Shown: positions 25,010 to 34,493, counted from the first letter of the stretch. The stretch: 64,000 bases of DNA from Streptomyces sp. LUP47B (GCF_001746295.1 NZ_MJAH01000007.1:272792-336791); one strand, 5' to 3'. Program-made: numbers and translations. Notes: generated by a model from the sequence alone, not told the origin.

Positions 25010-25819
25010 GTGCAGATATCCGTACCCGACGTCTCGTCGAAGTCCCTGGCCGAACTGGTCTCGCTGTCCGGACGGCGCGCCGTCGTGACCGGCGCGGGCC
25101 GGGGACTGGGCCGGGCCGTCGCCGAGCGGCTGGCCGAGGCGGGAGCGGACGTGCTCGTCGCGGACATCCACGACGATCTCGCCACCGCCGTCGCCGAAGA
25201 CCTCGGCGCCCGGGGTCGGGGCCGCGCCCTGGCCGCCCGTCTGGACGTCACCGACACCGACAGCGTCGTTGCCGCCGCCGACCTCGCGGTCCGCGAGCTC
25301 GGCGGGATCGACATCTGGGTGAACAACGCCGGGGTCTTCCCCAGCGTCCCCGCCCTGGAGATGTCCGACCAGGCCTTCGACGAGGTGTTCGCCGTCAACA
25401 CCCGTGGGGTCTTCCTCGGCTCCCGGGAGGCCGCGCGCCGGATGAGCGGGGGCGTCATCGTCAACGTCGTGTCGACGGCCGGGTTCCGCGGGACGGCCCC
25501 CGGGCTCGCGGCCTACGTCGGCTCGAAACACGCGGCCCGCGGCCTCACCCGGCAACTCGCCCTGGAATTCGCCCCGTTCGGCATCCGTGTGCTGGGCGTC
25601 GCACCGACCTTCGTGCCGACCGAGGGCAACATGGCGGCGGCCGCGGCGGCCGGGGTCCCGCTGGACTCCGAGGCGCTCCTGTCCGTGATGCGGCCAGGCC
25701 CGCTCGGCCGGCTCGGTGTGCCGGACGACATCGCCCGGGTGGTGCTGTTCTGCGCGAGCGACCTCTCGGCCTTCATGACGGGCAGCACGCTCCTCGCCGA
25801 TGCCGGTGAGACCGCGTAA
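25010..25819 (+). CDS. SDR-family oxidoreductase in glycosidase operon
   Basis: A 269-residue short-chain dehydrogenase: cofactor motif TGAGRGLG near residue 27, DIHDD at the end of strand 2, WVNNAG near 103, active-site Ser in VVSTAGF and Tyr-x3-Lys in AAYVGSKHAA. GTG start after CGGAGGAC, 26 bp after the GH1 stop. Inside a glycoside operon it may oxidise a released sugar or an aglycone hydroxyl. A sugar dehydrogenase role is possible but not shown. Confidence 0.86.
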   Translation: MQISVPDVSSKSLAELVSLSGRRAVVTGAGRGLGRAVAERLAEAGADVLVADIHDDLATAVAEDLGARGRGRALAARLDVTDTDSVVAAADLAVRELGGIDIWVNNAGVFPSVPALEMSDQAFDEVFAVNTRGVFLGSREAARRMSGGVIVNVVSTAGFRGTAPGLAAYVGSKHAARGLTRQLALEFAPFGIRVLGVAPTFVPTEGNMAAAAAAGVPLDSEALLSVMRPGPLGRLGVPDDIARVVLFCASDLSAFMTGSTLLADAGETA

Positions 25820-25871
25820 CCGCACATCACCCCCAACACCCCCACCGCACCGAGCCCCCGGTAGGAACTCC

Positions 25872-27683
25872 ATGCTCTCGCCCCGTACCACCCCCACCCG
25901 CGACCTCGTCGGCCTCGACGGCCTGTGGCGGTTCGCTCCCGGCACCCGGGCCGGCGCCACCCCGTGGGCGTCACGGCTCGCCCCGCCGCTCGAAGTCCCC
26001 GTCCCCGCCAGCTACAACGACCTGTTCGTGGACCCGGAGATCCGTGACCACGTCGGGGTCGTCTGGTACCAGCGCGAGGTACGCGTGCCCCGCGGCTGGA
26101 CCGGCGAGCGCGTGGTCCTCCGCTTCGGCTCGGTCACCCACGCCGCGCAGGTCTACGTGGACGAGCGGCTCGTGGCCGAACACACCGGCGGCTACACGCC
26201 GTTCGAGGCGGACCTGACCGGTGTCGTCGAGCCCGGGACCGCGTTCCGGCTGACGGTCGGCGTCGACAACCGGCTGACGAACGGGACGATCCCGCCCGGC
26301 ACCGTCACGACCGGCCCCGACGGCCGCGAACGGCAGTCGTATCTGCACGACTTCTACAACTACGCGGGCATCGCCCGCCCGGTCCGCCTGTACAGCACGC
26401 CGACGACCTTCGTCGAGGACGTCACCGTGGTCACCGGACGCGACGGGGCGGCCGGTACCGTCGGCTACCGCGTGGAGACCGCCGGCGAACACACCGACAC
26501 GGTCACCGTGCGGGTGCGCGCGGTGGACGAGGCCGGCCGGACCGTCGCGGAGGGAGAAGGCCCCGAGGGCGTCCTGCGCATCGAGGACGTCACGCTCTGG
26601 CAACCGGGCGCGGCCTACCTGTACGACCTCGTCGTGGAGTTGGCCGTGGACGGCGAGACCCTGGACAGCTACACCCAGCCCTTCGGTGTCCGTACCGTCG
26701 AGGTGCGCGGCACCGAGTTCCTCATCAACGGCGAACCCTTCTACTTCACCGGCTTCGGCAAGCACGAGGACACCCCCGTCCGCGGCAAGGGCCACGACGA
26801 CGCCTACCTCGTCCACGACTTCCAGCTCATGCAGTGGACCGGCGCCAACTCCTTCCGCACCTCCCACTATCCCTACGCCGAGGAGGTGCTGGACTTCGCC
26901 GACCGGCACGGCATCGTCGTCATCGACGAGACCGCCGCAGTCGGCCTCAACCTGGGCGTCCAGGGCGGACTCACCGGCGTTCCGCCGACCCCGACCTTCG
27001 CCCCGGAGAACTTCGGTGGGACCACCCGGGACGTCCACGCCCAGCACCTGCGGGAGCTGATCGAGCGGGACAGGAACCACCCGAGCGTGGTCATGTGGTG
27101 CCTCGCCAACGAGCCCGCCTCCAACGAGGACGGAGCCCGCGAGTACTTCGAGCCGCTCGTCGAACTGGCCCGCAAGCTCGACCCGACCCGGCCCCTCACC
27201 TACGCCGCCGTCATGTTCGCGACCCCGCAGAACGACCTGATCGGCGACCTGTTCGACGTCCTGAGCATCAACCGCTACTACGGCTGGTACCTGTTCACGG
27301 GCGACCTCGCGACCGCCGAGGGGTATCTCGAGCAGGATCTGCGCGGCTGGGTCCAGCGCTTCGGCAAGCCGGTCATGATGTCCGAGTACGGCGCCGACAC
27401 CCAGCCGGGCCTGCACTCCGTCTGGGACACCCCGTGGAGCGAGGAGTACCAGAGCGACTTCCTCGCCATGTACCACCGGGTCTTCGACCGCATCCCCGAG
27501 TTCGTCGGCGAGCACGTGTGGAACTTCGCCGACTTCCAGACCTCGCCCGGCATCCACCGGGTCGACGGCAACAAGAAGGGCGTGTTCACCCGCGACCGGA
27601 AGCCGAAGTCGGCCGCGTTCGCCCTGCGCGGGCGCTGGCTCCCACTGGGCGGCCGCAAGCCCGGGCAGATCACGGCCGACTGA
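25872..27683 (+). CDS. uidA: Beta-glucuronidase (GH2)
   Basis: A 603-residue family 2 glycosidase, the same length as E. coli GusA. The sugar-binding jelly roll and Ig-like domain precede the catalytic barrel. Acid/base Glu414 is in LANEPAS and nucleophile Glu505 in MSEYGAD, each one residue from the E. coli positions. The glucuronate-recognising Asn-x-Lys is present as Asn567/Lys569 in GNKKG, and INRYYGWY is shared with glucuronidases. This supports hexuronide rather than galactoside specificity. It is cytoplasmic, 52 bp after the SDR. It would release glucuronic acid from plant or xenobiotic glucuronides imported by the transporter downstream. Confidence 0.93.
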   Translation: MLSPRTTPTRDLVGLDGLWRFAPGTRAGATPWASRLAPPLEVPVPASYNDLFVDPEIRDHVGVVWYQREVRVPRGWTGERVVLRFGSVTHAAQVYVDERLVAEHTGGYTPFEADLTGVVEPGTAFRLTVGVDNRLTNGTIPPGTVTTGPDGRERQSYLHDFYNYAGIARPVRLYSTPTTFVEDVTVVTGRDGAAGTVGYRVETAGEHTDTVTVRVRAVDEAGRTVAEGEGPEGVLRIEDVTLWQPGAAYLYDLVVELAVDGETLDSYTQPFGVRTVEVRGTEFLINGEPFYFTGFGKHEDTPVRGKGHDDAYLVHDFQLMQWTGANSFRTSHYPYAEEVLDFADRHGIVVIDETAAVGLNLGVQGGLTGVPPTPTFAPENFGGTTRDVHAQHLRELIERDRNHPSVVMWCLANEPASNEDGAREYFEPLVELARKLDPTRPLTYAAVMFATPQNDLIGDLFDVLSINRYYGWYLFTGDLATAEGYLEQDLRGWVQRFGKPVMMSEYGADTQPGLHSVWDTPWSEEYQSDFLAMYHRVFDRIPEFVGEHVWNFADFQTSPGIHRVDGNKKGVFTRDRKPKSAAFALRGRWLPLGGRKPGQITAD

Positions 27684-27932
27684 CACCCGCGACTGCGCGA
27701 GGGCACCTCGGGACACCGGTTCAGGAGACTGCGGTGAGGGGCCGGAGGACGCGCAGGGGCGTCATCACGGGATCCCGGCGCCGTGGCCCGATGCCGGCCG
27801 CAGGGCTCCGCGGCCCTACGGCGGCCCCGTCCCCGGCGCACGAGACGGCCGGTGTTCCGGCCCCGCCCAGTCCCGCCCTCTCCCCCACGGGTTGCCACCG
27901 CCCGCCAGCGATCATGTGACAAAGGAGTCCGC

Positions 27933-29285
27933 ATGCCTCACGACGACCGGGACGTCAGCGTGGTGGTTCCCCTTGCGAAGGCGACACCGCAGGACGCCGT
28001 CGCAGCTCCCAACGAGCCGCCCGACACGCCCGAGATCGAGGCACCCCCGCTGCGGAGGGTCGGCAGGGGCTACCTCCTGTGGCTCATGACCGCCAGCTTC
28101 GGTGGCTCCCTGGCCCTCATGGTCCCCCTGTCCTACTCGCTCGCCGTGCGGATCGACGACCTCGCCCCCGGGCACGAGGAGCAGCTCGGGTACGTCACCG
28201 GCTCCGCCCAGGTCGTCTACCTGGTCCTCAGCCCCCTGATCGGCCTCTGGAGCGACCGGACGCGGTCCCGGCTCGGCCGCCGGACCCCCTTCATGATCGG
28301 CGGCACCCTGCTCGGCACCGTCGCGCTCGTCGGGGTCGCCCTCGCGCCGTCCGTTCTCCTGCTGGGCCTCGCCTGGGTCGTCGGCATGATCGGCTGGTCC
28401 ACGACCGGGCAGGCCATCCAGAACATCCAGGCCGACCGGGTGCCCGAGGAGCAACGGGGCCGAATCTCCGCGCTGACCAGCGTCATGACCCAGATCGCCC
28501 CGGTGGTCGGCATCGGCCTCGCCTACGTGGTGGCCTCCAGCACCTTCCTGGTGTTCCTGCTCCCGGGTGTCCTGGGCGCCGCCCTCGTGGTGCTGTTCCC
28601 GGTGTTCAAGCCCGAGGGCGACTCCCGCGCGCTGGTGCACACCGCAGGCGTGACGCTGCGGAACATGATCACCAGCTATGGCTTCAACGCGCGCAAGTAC
28701 CCGGACTTCGGCTGGAACTGGCTCGGCCGCTTCGTGTTCTTCATGGGGCTGTACTTCAACACGACCTTCGGCACCTTCTTCTACGCGCAGCGGCTCGACC
28801 TGCCGGTCAAGGAGGTCGCCGGGATCGTGGCGGTCATCGGGACCATCGGTGTGGTGGCCGCGGCGGGCGGTGCCATCGGGGGCGGCTTCCTCTCCGACAA
28901 GCTGGGACGGCGCAAGCTGTTCACCCTGATCGGCTCCGCGGTGTTCGTCGCCGGGGCCGTCACCGAGGCGTTCGCCCACTCGCTGCCCCAACTGGTCGTC
29001 GGCGCCGTGCTGATGCAGTTCGCCATCGCGGTGTTCGGCGCCGTCGACCAGGCGATCGTGTTCGCCGTCCTGCCGGACCGGGCCGAGGCGGGCCGCTACC
29101 TCGCCGTCGTCGGTTTCGCGCAGAAGATTCCCAGCGCCGTCGCCCCGCTGATCGCCCCGCTCGTCATCACCCTCGGCGTCGGTGCCGGGGGCGAGAAGAA
29201 CTACACCCAGCTCTATCTGATCGGCGCGGTCCTGGCGCTGGTCGGCGGCCTCATCGTCAAGTTCAAGATCAAGTCGGTGCGTTAG
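27933..29285 (+). CDS. MFS sugar/glycoside transporter
   Basis: A 450-residue twelve-helix transporter of the major facilitator superfamily, with features of the GPH-like glycoside branch. After a hydrophilic 45-residue N-terminus, the first helices hold LSPLIGLWSDRTRSRLGRR, the loop motif after helix 2. The second half repeats it as GGGFLSDKLGRRKLF. AAAGGAG precedes the ATG. It sits between beta-glucuronidase and rhamnosidase genes, so uptake of glycosides or glucuronides by proton symport is the probable job. A 249-bp gap before it shows no frame of interest. Confidence 0.86.
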   Translation: MPHDDRDVSVVVPLAKATPQDAVAAPNEPPDTPEIEAPPLRRVGRGYLLWLMTASFGGSLALMVPLSYSLAVRIDDLAPGHEEQLGYVTGSAQVVYLVLSPLIGLWSDRTRSRLGRRTPFMIGGTLLGTVALVGVALAPSVLLLGLAWVVGMIGWSTTGQAIQNIQADRVPEEQRGRISALTSVMTQIAPVVGIGLAYVVASSTFLVFLLPGVLGAALVVLFPVFKPEGDSRALVHTAGVTLRNMITSYGFNARKYPDFGWNWLGRFVFFMGLYFNTTFGTFFYAQRLDLPVKEVAGIVAVIGTIGVVAAAGGAIGGGFLSDKLGRRKLFTLIGSAVFVAGAVTEAFAHSLPQLVVGAVLMQFAIAVFGAVDQAIVFAVLPDRAEAGRYLAVVGFAQKIPSAVAPLIAPLVITLGVGAGGEKNYTQLYLIGAVLALVGGLIVKFKIKSVR

Positions 29286-29348
29286 CCGCCGCTCCCGTCC
29301 CGGCCTCCCGAGAAGCGTTCGTTCCACCGAGTTCCGAGAAGGCACACC

Positions 29349-32012
29349 ATGCCCGACGCACCGTACGACCTGGCCATCGACAGCGGCGGGGACGCCTTCC
29401 CCGTGTCCGGGCCCACACCCCGGCTGTCGTGGAAGCCGCCGTCGGACGCGGCGGGCCCGGTGGCGTACGAGGTGGAGTGCACCGTCGACGGCGAGGCGCG
29501 GCCCGCCGTGACCACCGCCGTGGGCGGGCACCGCTTCTTCCCCTGGCCGTGGGCGGCGCTGGACAGCGGGCGCCGGGTGGTGTGGCGGGTCCGGGCACTC
29601 GGCACCGACGGCGGCTCGCCGTGGTCGCGGTGGCACACGTTCGAGAGCGGTCTGCTCGCCGCCGACTGGCGGGCACGCTGGATCAGTCCCGCCGAGTCCG
29701 CTGACCGCGGCTACGGCGAGCGGCCCGCCTACGTCCTGTCGACCCGGTTCACGGCAGGCTCCGGAGTGCGCTCAGCGCGGCTGTACGCGACGGCACTCGG
29801 GGTGTACGAGGCGTACGTCAACGGCGAGCGGGCCGGTACGGCCGAACTGTCGCCGGGGTCCACCTCGTACGACCGCACGCTCTACGCCCAGGCGTCCGAC
29901 GTCACGGCCGCCGTCGAGACGGGCGACAACCGCTTGGAGATCCTGCTGTCCGACGGCTGGTACCGGGGTCAAGTGGGCGCCTTCCGCCTCCCCGCCGGCT
30001 GGGGCACCGTGCCCGGAGCGCGGGCCGAACTGCATCTTTTCTACGAGGACGGCGCACGGCAGGTCGTCCGCACCGACGGGACGTGGACGAGCGCGGAGTC
30101 GGCCATCACCCGTGCCGACCTCATGGACGGACAGACCACCGACTTCCGCGTCCGCCCCGGGACCGGCCGGCCCGTCCTCGTCGACCAGGTGGAGGCGCCT
30201 ACGGTCGACTGGTCGCCGGCACCCCCGGTGCGGGTGGTCGAGTCGCGCCCGGCACGATCGGTCGAACAGCTCGACGACGGCGTGTGGATCGCCGACTTCG
30301 GCCAGAACGCCTCCGGGTGGATCGCGCTGCGCGACCTCGGTCCGGCCGGCACCCGCACGATCGTCGACCACGGCGAACACCTCGGCCCCGACGGCGATCT
30401 GACGACCGCCCACCTGGACTCCACGCGCCCCGGCCAGGCACCGATCCCCTTCGTCCAGCGCGACGTGGCCGTCTCCGCGGGAGGAGGCGAGACGTTCGAG
30501 CCGCGCCACACCGTCCACGGTTTCCGGTACGCCCGCATCCGGCGCGACGCCGCCCCGCTCGACCCGGCGACACTCGTCATGCGGGTCGTCCACTCCGACC
30601 TGCGCCGCACCGGCACCTTCGCCTGCGGCCACCGGGACCTCGACCGCCTCCACGAGATCGCCGAGTGGAGTTTCCGCGGCAACGCCGTCGACGTGCCCAC
30701 GGACTGCCCGACCCGCGAACGCCTCGCCTGGACCGGCGACTACCAGGTCTTCGCCCCCACCGCGACACGCCTCTACGACGTCCTGGGGTTCAGCCGCAAG
30801 TGGCTGCGCTCGGTGCGCGACGACCAGTTGCCCGACGGCCGGATCGCCAACTTCTCGCCGGACGGGCGCCGTATCAAACACCACTTGGACGACCAGTTCG
30901 CCATGATGACCGGCTCGGCGGGCTGGGGAGACGCCGTCGTCGCCGTCCCGTGGGAGCTGTACGAGTCGTACGGCGACCGGGAGATCCTCGCCGAGAACTG
31001 GGAGGCGATGGTCCGCTGGGTGGAGTGGGCACTCACGACCGCCCGCACCGCCCGCCACCCGTCCCGGGTCGAGCGTTCGGCCGAACCGCTGCCGCACGAG
31101 CAGTACCTCTGGGACGGCTCCTTCCACTGGGGAGAGTGGACCGAGCCCAAGGCCAAGGCGGCCGACGGCACCCGTGTCGACCCGGTCAAGGACGATCCCG
31201 TCGCCTGGTTCATGGCCGACAAGGGCGAGGTGGGCACATCGTTCCTGTACCGCTCGACGGCGACCCTGGCCCGCGTCGCCCGGGTTCTGGAGCGCACCCG
31301 GGAGTCGGACCGCTACACGGCGATCGCCGAACGGATCCGCGACGCCTGGCGTACGGAGTTCCTCTCCCCCGACGGCCACACCGCCGGTGACACCCAGGCC
31401 GGTTACGTTCGCGCGCTGTCCCTCGGGCTCGTCCCCGACGAACTGCGCGGGGCCGCCGCCGCGCGGCTGGTCGAGCTGATCCGCGCCGCCGGCACCCACC
31501 TCACCACCGGCTTCCTGGCGACCGGCGAACTTCTCCCCGTCCTGGCCGACTCCGGTCACGCCGACGTCGCCTACGAGGTGCTCCTGCAGCGCACCGCACC
31601 CTCCTGGCTGTACATGCTCGACCGCGGCGCGACCACCATCTGGGAGGACTGGGAGGGCATCGACGACACCGGCACCGCCCACGACTCGCTCAACCACTAC
31701 AGCAAGGGCGCGGTGATCCGCTTCCTGCACACCCACACCCTGGGGCTGCGGCAGACGCCGGGGTCGATCGCCTGGGAGTCCTTCGACGTCGCGCCAGTCC
31801 CGCACCCGTCCGTGCCGTGGGCCCGGGGCACCCACGAGTCCCCGCAGGGCACGATCGCCGTCGAGTGGCGCACCACCGGCGACACCCTCACCATCACGGT
31901 CGACGTCCCACCGGCCACCACCGCCCGCATCGTCTTCCCCGACGGCACGGTCGAGGAGCCTCTGGCTCCCGGCAGGTTCAGCGCCACCCGGCGCGTGGGG
32001 AAGGCGAATTGA
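29349..32012 (+). CDS. GH78 alpha-L-rhamnosidase
   Basis: An 887-residue family 78 enzyme cleaving terminal alpha-L-rhamnose from plant glycosides such as flavonoids and saponins. N-terminal beta-sandwich domains (a fibronectin-like PTPRLSWKPP and the ARLYATALGVYEAYVNGER carbohydrate module) precede the (alpha/alpha)6 barrel. The signature DCPTRERLAWTGDYQVFAPT is near residue 452 and the catalytic-region TTIWEDWEG is near 760. It has no signal peptide and acts inside the cell. Last gene of the operon, 63 bp after the transporter. Together with GH1 and beta-glucuronidase it can strip mixed sugar chains. Confidence 0.93.
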   Translation: MPDAPYDLAIDSGGDAFPVSGPTPRLSWKPPSDAAGPVAYEVECTVDGEARPAVTTAVGGHRFFPWPWAALDSGRRVVWRVRALGTDGGSPWSRWHTFESGLLAADWRARWISPAESADRGYGERPAYVLSTRFTAGSGVRSARLYATALGVYEAYVNGERAGTAELSPGSTSYDRTLYAQASDVTAAVETGDNRLEILLSDGWYRGQVGAFRLPAGWGTVPGARAELHLFYEDGARQVVRTDGTWTSAESAITRADLMDGQTTDFRVRPGTGRPVLVDQVEAPTVDWSPAPPVRVVESRPARSVEQLDDGVWIADFGQNASGWIALRDLGPAGTRTIVDHGEHLGPDGDLTTAHLDSTRPGQAPIPFVQRDVAVSAGGGETFEPRHTVHGFRYARIRRDAAPLDPATLVMRVVHSDLRRTGTFACGHRDLDRLHEIAEWSFRGNAVDVPTDCPTRERLAWTGDYQVFAPTATRLYDVLGFSRKWLRSVRDDQLPDGRIANFSPDGRRIKHHLDDQFAMMTGSAGWGDAVVAVPWELYESYGDREILAENWEAMVRWVEWALTTARTARHPSRVERSAEPLPHEQYLWDGSFHWGEWTEPKAKAADGTRVDPVKDDPVAWFMADKGEVGTSFLYRSTATLARVARVLERTRESDRYTAIAERIRDAWRTEFLSPDGHTAGDTQAGYVRALSLGLVPDELRGAAAARLVELIRAAGTHLTTGFLATGELLPVLADSGHADVAYEVLLQRTAPSWLYMLDRGATTIWEDWEGIDDTGTAHDSLNHYSKGAVIRFLHTHTLGLRQTPGSIAWESFDVAPVPHPSVPWARGTHESPQGTIAVEWRTTGDTLTITVDVPPATTARIVFPDGTVEEPLAPGRFSATRRVGKAN

Positions 32013-32234
32013 GACGACGTCGACCGTGAGGGTTCCGTCGCCACGGTGGCTGGGAGCGGAACGCCGAGGACGACGCCGCGGGCGGTTCGCCACCGGGGTG
32101 AGGGGGTGTGCAGAACGGTCCGCGGGGCGGGCAGCGTCTCTCATCGCCTCCACACCGGGCGGCCATGCCGGTTGGGCTTCACGACGCGCCGGCTCGGCCC
32201 GTAGAACGGTCAGGGCGCCGTGATGGCCCGCTGC

Positions 32235-32858
32235 TCAATCTTCGTCGTCTGCCTCTGCTTCTGCGGCCTGCGGGAAGGTCATCCGCATGAAGGCCCGGAC
32301 CGGCCCGACGATGTCGAGATCCTGGTCCAGCAGCCACTGCAACTGCAGGCCGTTGAGCACGGCTTGGAGCAGCGTGGCCGCGTGGTCGGGGGCGAGCGCT
32401 TCGTTCAGTTCTCCGCGCTCGGCCTTCCCGCTCATGCCTCGGGCGAACTGTTCGCGCCCCCAGGCGTAGCGCTGCGCGAAGTAGTCGTGCGCGGGGTGCT
32501 CCGGACGGGAGGCGGCCGCCGCGAGCTCGATCCACAGGCGCATCAGTTCGGGGGACTTCTGGTGGTGGCGCAGCAGATCGCCGAGGTAGGGCGCCAGATG
32601 GTCCATGTCCGGCACCTGTGACTCGGCGTATTGCCGCTCCTCGGCGTCGCGTTCGGCGAGCACGGCGGCCAACAGGTCGTCCTTGTTGCGGAAGTGGTGC
32701 AGCAGCCCGGCGTGGGTGATGCCGGCCCGCTCGGCGATGTCACGCAACGAAGCCTTCGTGAATCCGTGTTCCGCGAAGCTCTCACGCGCCGCCCGGACGA
32801 TCTCGGCCCGCCTGGCGGGGGTCTTGGTGTACGGGCCGCGGGCCTTGGCCTGGGTCAC
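32235..32858 (-). CDS. TetR-family regulator of glycoside operon
   Basis: A 207-residue TetR repressor. The N-terminal HTH contains SLRDIAERAGITHAGLLHHF followed by the helix-4 NKDDLL. The helical C-terminal domain (LAPYLGDLLRHHQKSPELM) binds an unknown ligand. GTG at 32858 is chosen over a longer form to 33008 because GAGGAAG lies just before it. It is convergent with the rhamnosidase gene. The 19-bp element shared between its upstream region and the operon promoter suggests that it represses both. A sugar or aglycone inducer is likely by context. Confidence 0.88.
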   Translation of the reverse strand: MTQAKARGPYTKTPARRAEIVRAARESFAEHGFTKASLRDIAERAGITHAGLLHHFRNKDDLLAAVLAERDAEERQYAESQVPDMDHLAPYLGDLLRHHQKSPELMRLWIELAAAASRPEHPAHDYFAQRYAWGREQFARGMSGKAERGELNEALAPDHAATLLQAVLNGLQLQWLLDQDLDIVGPVRAFMRMTFPQAAEAEADDED

Positions 32859-32905
32859 AGGGCGCTTCCTCTTTTCGAATCCCGCATCACGGTTCTCAAA
32901 ACCTT

Positions 32906-32916
32906 CCAAGGCTTGG
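32906..32916. promoter_or_regulatory. Palindrome CCAAGGCTTGG before tetR
   Basis: An 11-bp palindrome (CCAAG-G-CTTGG) within an AT-richer patch about 50 bp before the TetR GTG start. It could be a TetR operator or part of the promoter. Confidence 0.35.
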
Positions 32917-33066
32917 CATTTCGTCACCTGCCCGGCAGCCTGGGCGGCTACCGTCGCGGGCACAAAGGGCGAACCGCCGCGTTTTCGAGCCACGTACGCC
33001 CTGATCACGAACAGGGTCTCCCATGTTCCCGCACCTCCCGCTGCGGTTTGCCTTCCGAATGAAATT

Positions 33067-33085
33067 CAACCACGCGGTAACTGTT
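33067..33085 (+). promoter_or_regulatory. 19-bp element shared with GH1 promoter (copy 2)
   Basis: CAACCACGCGGTAACTGTT, about 210 bp upstream of the TetR start. It is identical to the element at 23740 except for two central bases. Confidence 0.6.
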
Positions 33086-33344
33086 CCCGCGACTGGATCC
33101 CTTGGCGGATCCGCGACCGTCGCAGCACCTTGACCACCCGCACACCGGCCCCACGGGCCCGCATGTGGCGGTCGGCGCGACGCAGCACCTCCCGCCGCGG
33201 GACGTGTCATCGCCGACATCCCGGCGCCCTGTCTCGAACCGAACCCACCGCCCAGCCTGTCCGCCGCTATGGCGAGAGCCTCACCGGCCCCCTCGACACC
33301 AAGCCCCGGCCCGATAAGCCAACTGCCCGCCTCGGACTGGGGCG

Positions 33345-33746
33345 TCAGGGTGTGGTGGTGGTCGGGGACCGGTGTTCGCGGATCTGGGCATGGTGCTCTG
33401 CGACCCAGGTGATCAGGGACGTGACCACGTGGTGGAGGCTGCTGCCCAGCGGAGTGAGGGCGTACTCGACACGCGGGGGTACCTCCGCGTAGGCGGTCCG
33501 GGTCACCAGACCGTCCTGCTGGAGCCGGCTCATGGTGAGGCTGAGCATCCGCTGGGAAATGCCAGGGACTGCGCGCTGCAGCTCGGTGTAGCGCAGGGGG
33601 CCGGTTTCCAGTACGGAGATCACCAGCATGCTCCACTTGTCGCCGACCCGGTCCAGGATCTGCCGGACGAAGTCCATCTGCTCGGCGGGGATTCTGGCGC
33701 ACGGCCCCCCGGCTGCGGCGGCTTTGGCTCGGCCTGCGGTGTCCAT
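33345..33746 (-). CDS. HxlR-family regulator
   Basis: A 133-residue HxlR winged-helix protein: DKWSMLVISVLETGPLRYTE (about 37-56), the PGISQRMLS recognition helix and the PPRVEYALTPLG wing. A cysteine near residue 16 (GGPCARIP) precedes the first helix, where redox-sensing HxlR/YodB-type proteins carry theirs. ATG 33746 fits the GGAAGGGA site better than the ATG at 33755. It is divergent from a thioredoxin-fold gene 105 bp away, which it probably controls in response to thiol stress or electrophiles. Confidence 0.9.
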   Translation of the reverse strand: MDTAGRAKAAAAGGPCARIPAEQMDFVRQILDRVGDKWSMLVISVLETGPLRYTELQRAVPGISQRMLSLTMSRLQQDGLVTRTAYAEVPPRVEYALTPLGSSLHHVVTSLITWVAEHHAQIREHRSPTTTTP

Positions 33747-33787
33747 GGCGCACATTCCCTTCCGGCACGCACATCGATGTGCCTTTT

Positions 33788-33803
33788 GTACGGCCTTCCA
33801 TAC
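33788..33803. promoter_or_regulatory. Possible HxlR operator
   Basis: GTACGGCCTTCCATAC, an interrupted GTA...TAC dyad in the short divergent region between the HxlR and DsbA-like genes, of the kind bound by HxlR proteins. A single copy only. Confidence 0.35.
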
Positions 33804-33851
33804 TGGTCCATCATGGCGCTGCGCACAAACAGTAGGAATTGGAGGTGAGTC

Positions 33852-34493
33852 ATGCGCGTCGAAGTCTGGTCCGAGATCACCTGTCCCTGGTGCGGCCTGG
33901 GCAGCCACCGCCTGGACCGCGCCGTGCAGCCGTTCGGGCACGGCGACGAGGTCGAAGTGGTCCACCGCTCGTTTCCGCTCAGCGACCGTTACCCGGTCGG
34001 CAGCGTCATCAGCGTGCGCGAGGCCACACTGCGCAACTACGGCCTGGCCGGCGCCCGTCTGGAGGCTGCGACCGGTCGGGTCGAGGCATTGGCCGAGCAG
34101 GAGGGCCTGAGCCCCTACCGGGTGCTGGAGAACGAGGTCGGCAACACCCGGCTCGCCCACGAGTTCCTTGCCCACGCCTCAGTGGAGGGCAAGAACCGCC
34201 TCGCGTGGGACACGATCTTCCGGGCCTACTTCGGTCAGGCGCGGCCCGTCTTCGGCCTCGACGAACTGCTCGACCTTGCCGACGAGATCGGCCTGGAGCG
34301 CGAGGAGACCCGGCGCGTGCTCACCGACGGCCGGTACGCCGTCGCCGGAGCGCAGGACAGCGACACGCTGCTCGACATCCTGCGCCAGGCATGGGACGAC
34401 ACCCACCCCACCGTTGTCGTCGCCGGCGACAACGCGGCGGTCTGCGGCCCGGACGGCTGCGCGGTTCCGGTCGCTGCCGCCGCCCATCTCTGA
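33852..34493 (+). CDS. DsbA-like (FrnE type) oxidoreductase
   Basis: A 213-residue thioredoxin-fold protein of the FrnE/DsbA branch. The active site CPWC is at residues 11-14, directly after the first beta strand (VEVWSEIT). An inserted helical domain and the end VCGPDGCAVP, which supplies a second cysteine pair, follow. No signal sequence, so it is cytoplasmic. GGAGGTG before the ATG. It is probably regulated by the divergent HxlR gene and co-transcribed with the SDR 68 bp downstream. Confidence 0.88.
   Translation: MRVEVWSEITCPWCGLGSHRLDRAVQPFGHGDEVEVVHRSFPLSDRYPVGSVISVREATLRNYGLAGARLEAATGRVEALAEQEGLSPYRVLENEVGNTRLAHEFLAHASVEGKNRLAWDTIFRAYFGQARPVFGLDELLDLADEIGLEREETRRVLTDGRYAVAGAQDSDTLLDILRQAWDDTHPTVVVAGDNAAVCGPDGCAVPVAAAAHL

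Larger units (their letters stand above)
32859..33344. other. 486-bp non-coding region between tetR and HxlR gene
   Basis: Holds the palindrome at 32906 and the 19-bp element at 33067. From about 33090 to 33344 nothing further is recognised: open frames here have proline/arginine-rich, low-information translations on both strands. Confidence 0.5.

Noticed and set aside
25872-27683. GH2 gene as beta-galactosidase
   Set aside because: The Asn567/Lys569 pair and the INRYYGWY segment are those of glucuronidases, and the length equals GusA rather than LacZ.
29772-32153. Minus-strand open frame of 793 codons opposite the rhamnosidase
   Set aside because: No recognisable domain; composition is that of the antisense of G/C third-position codons.
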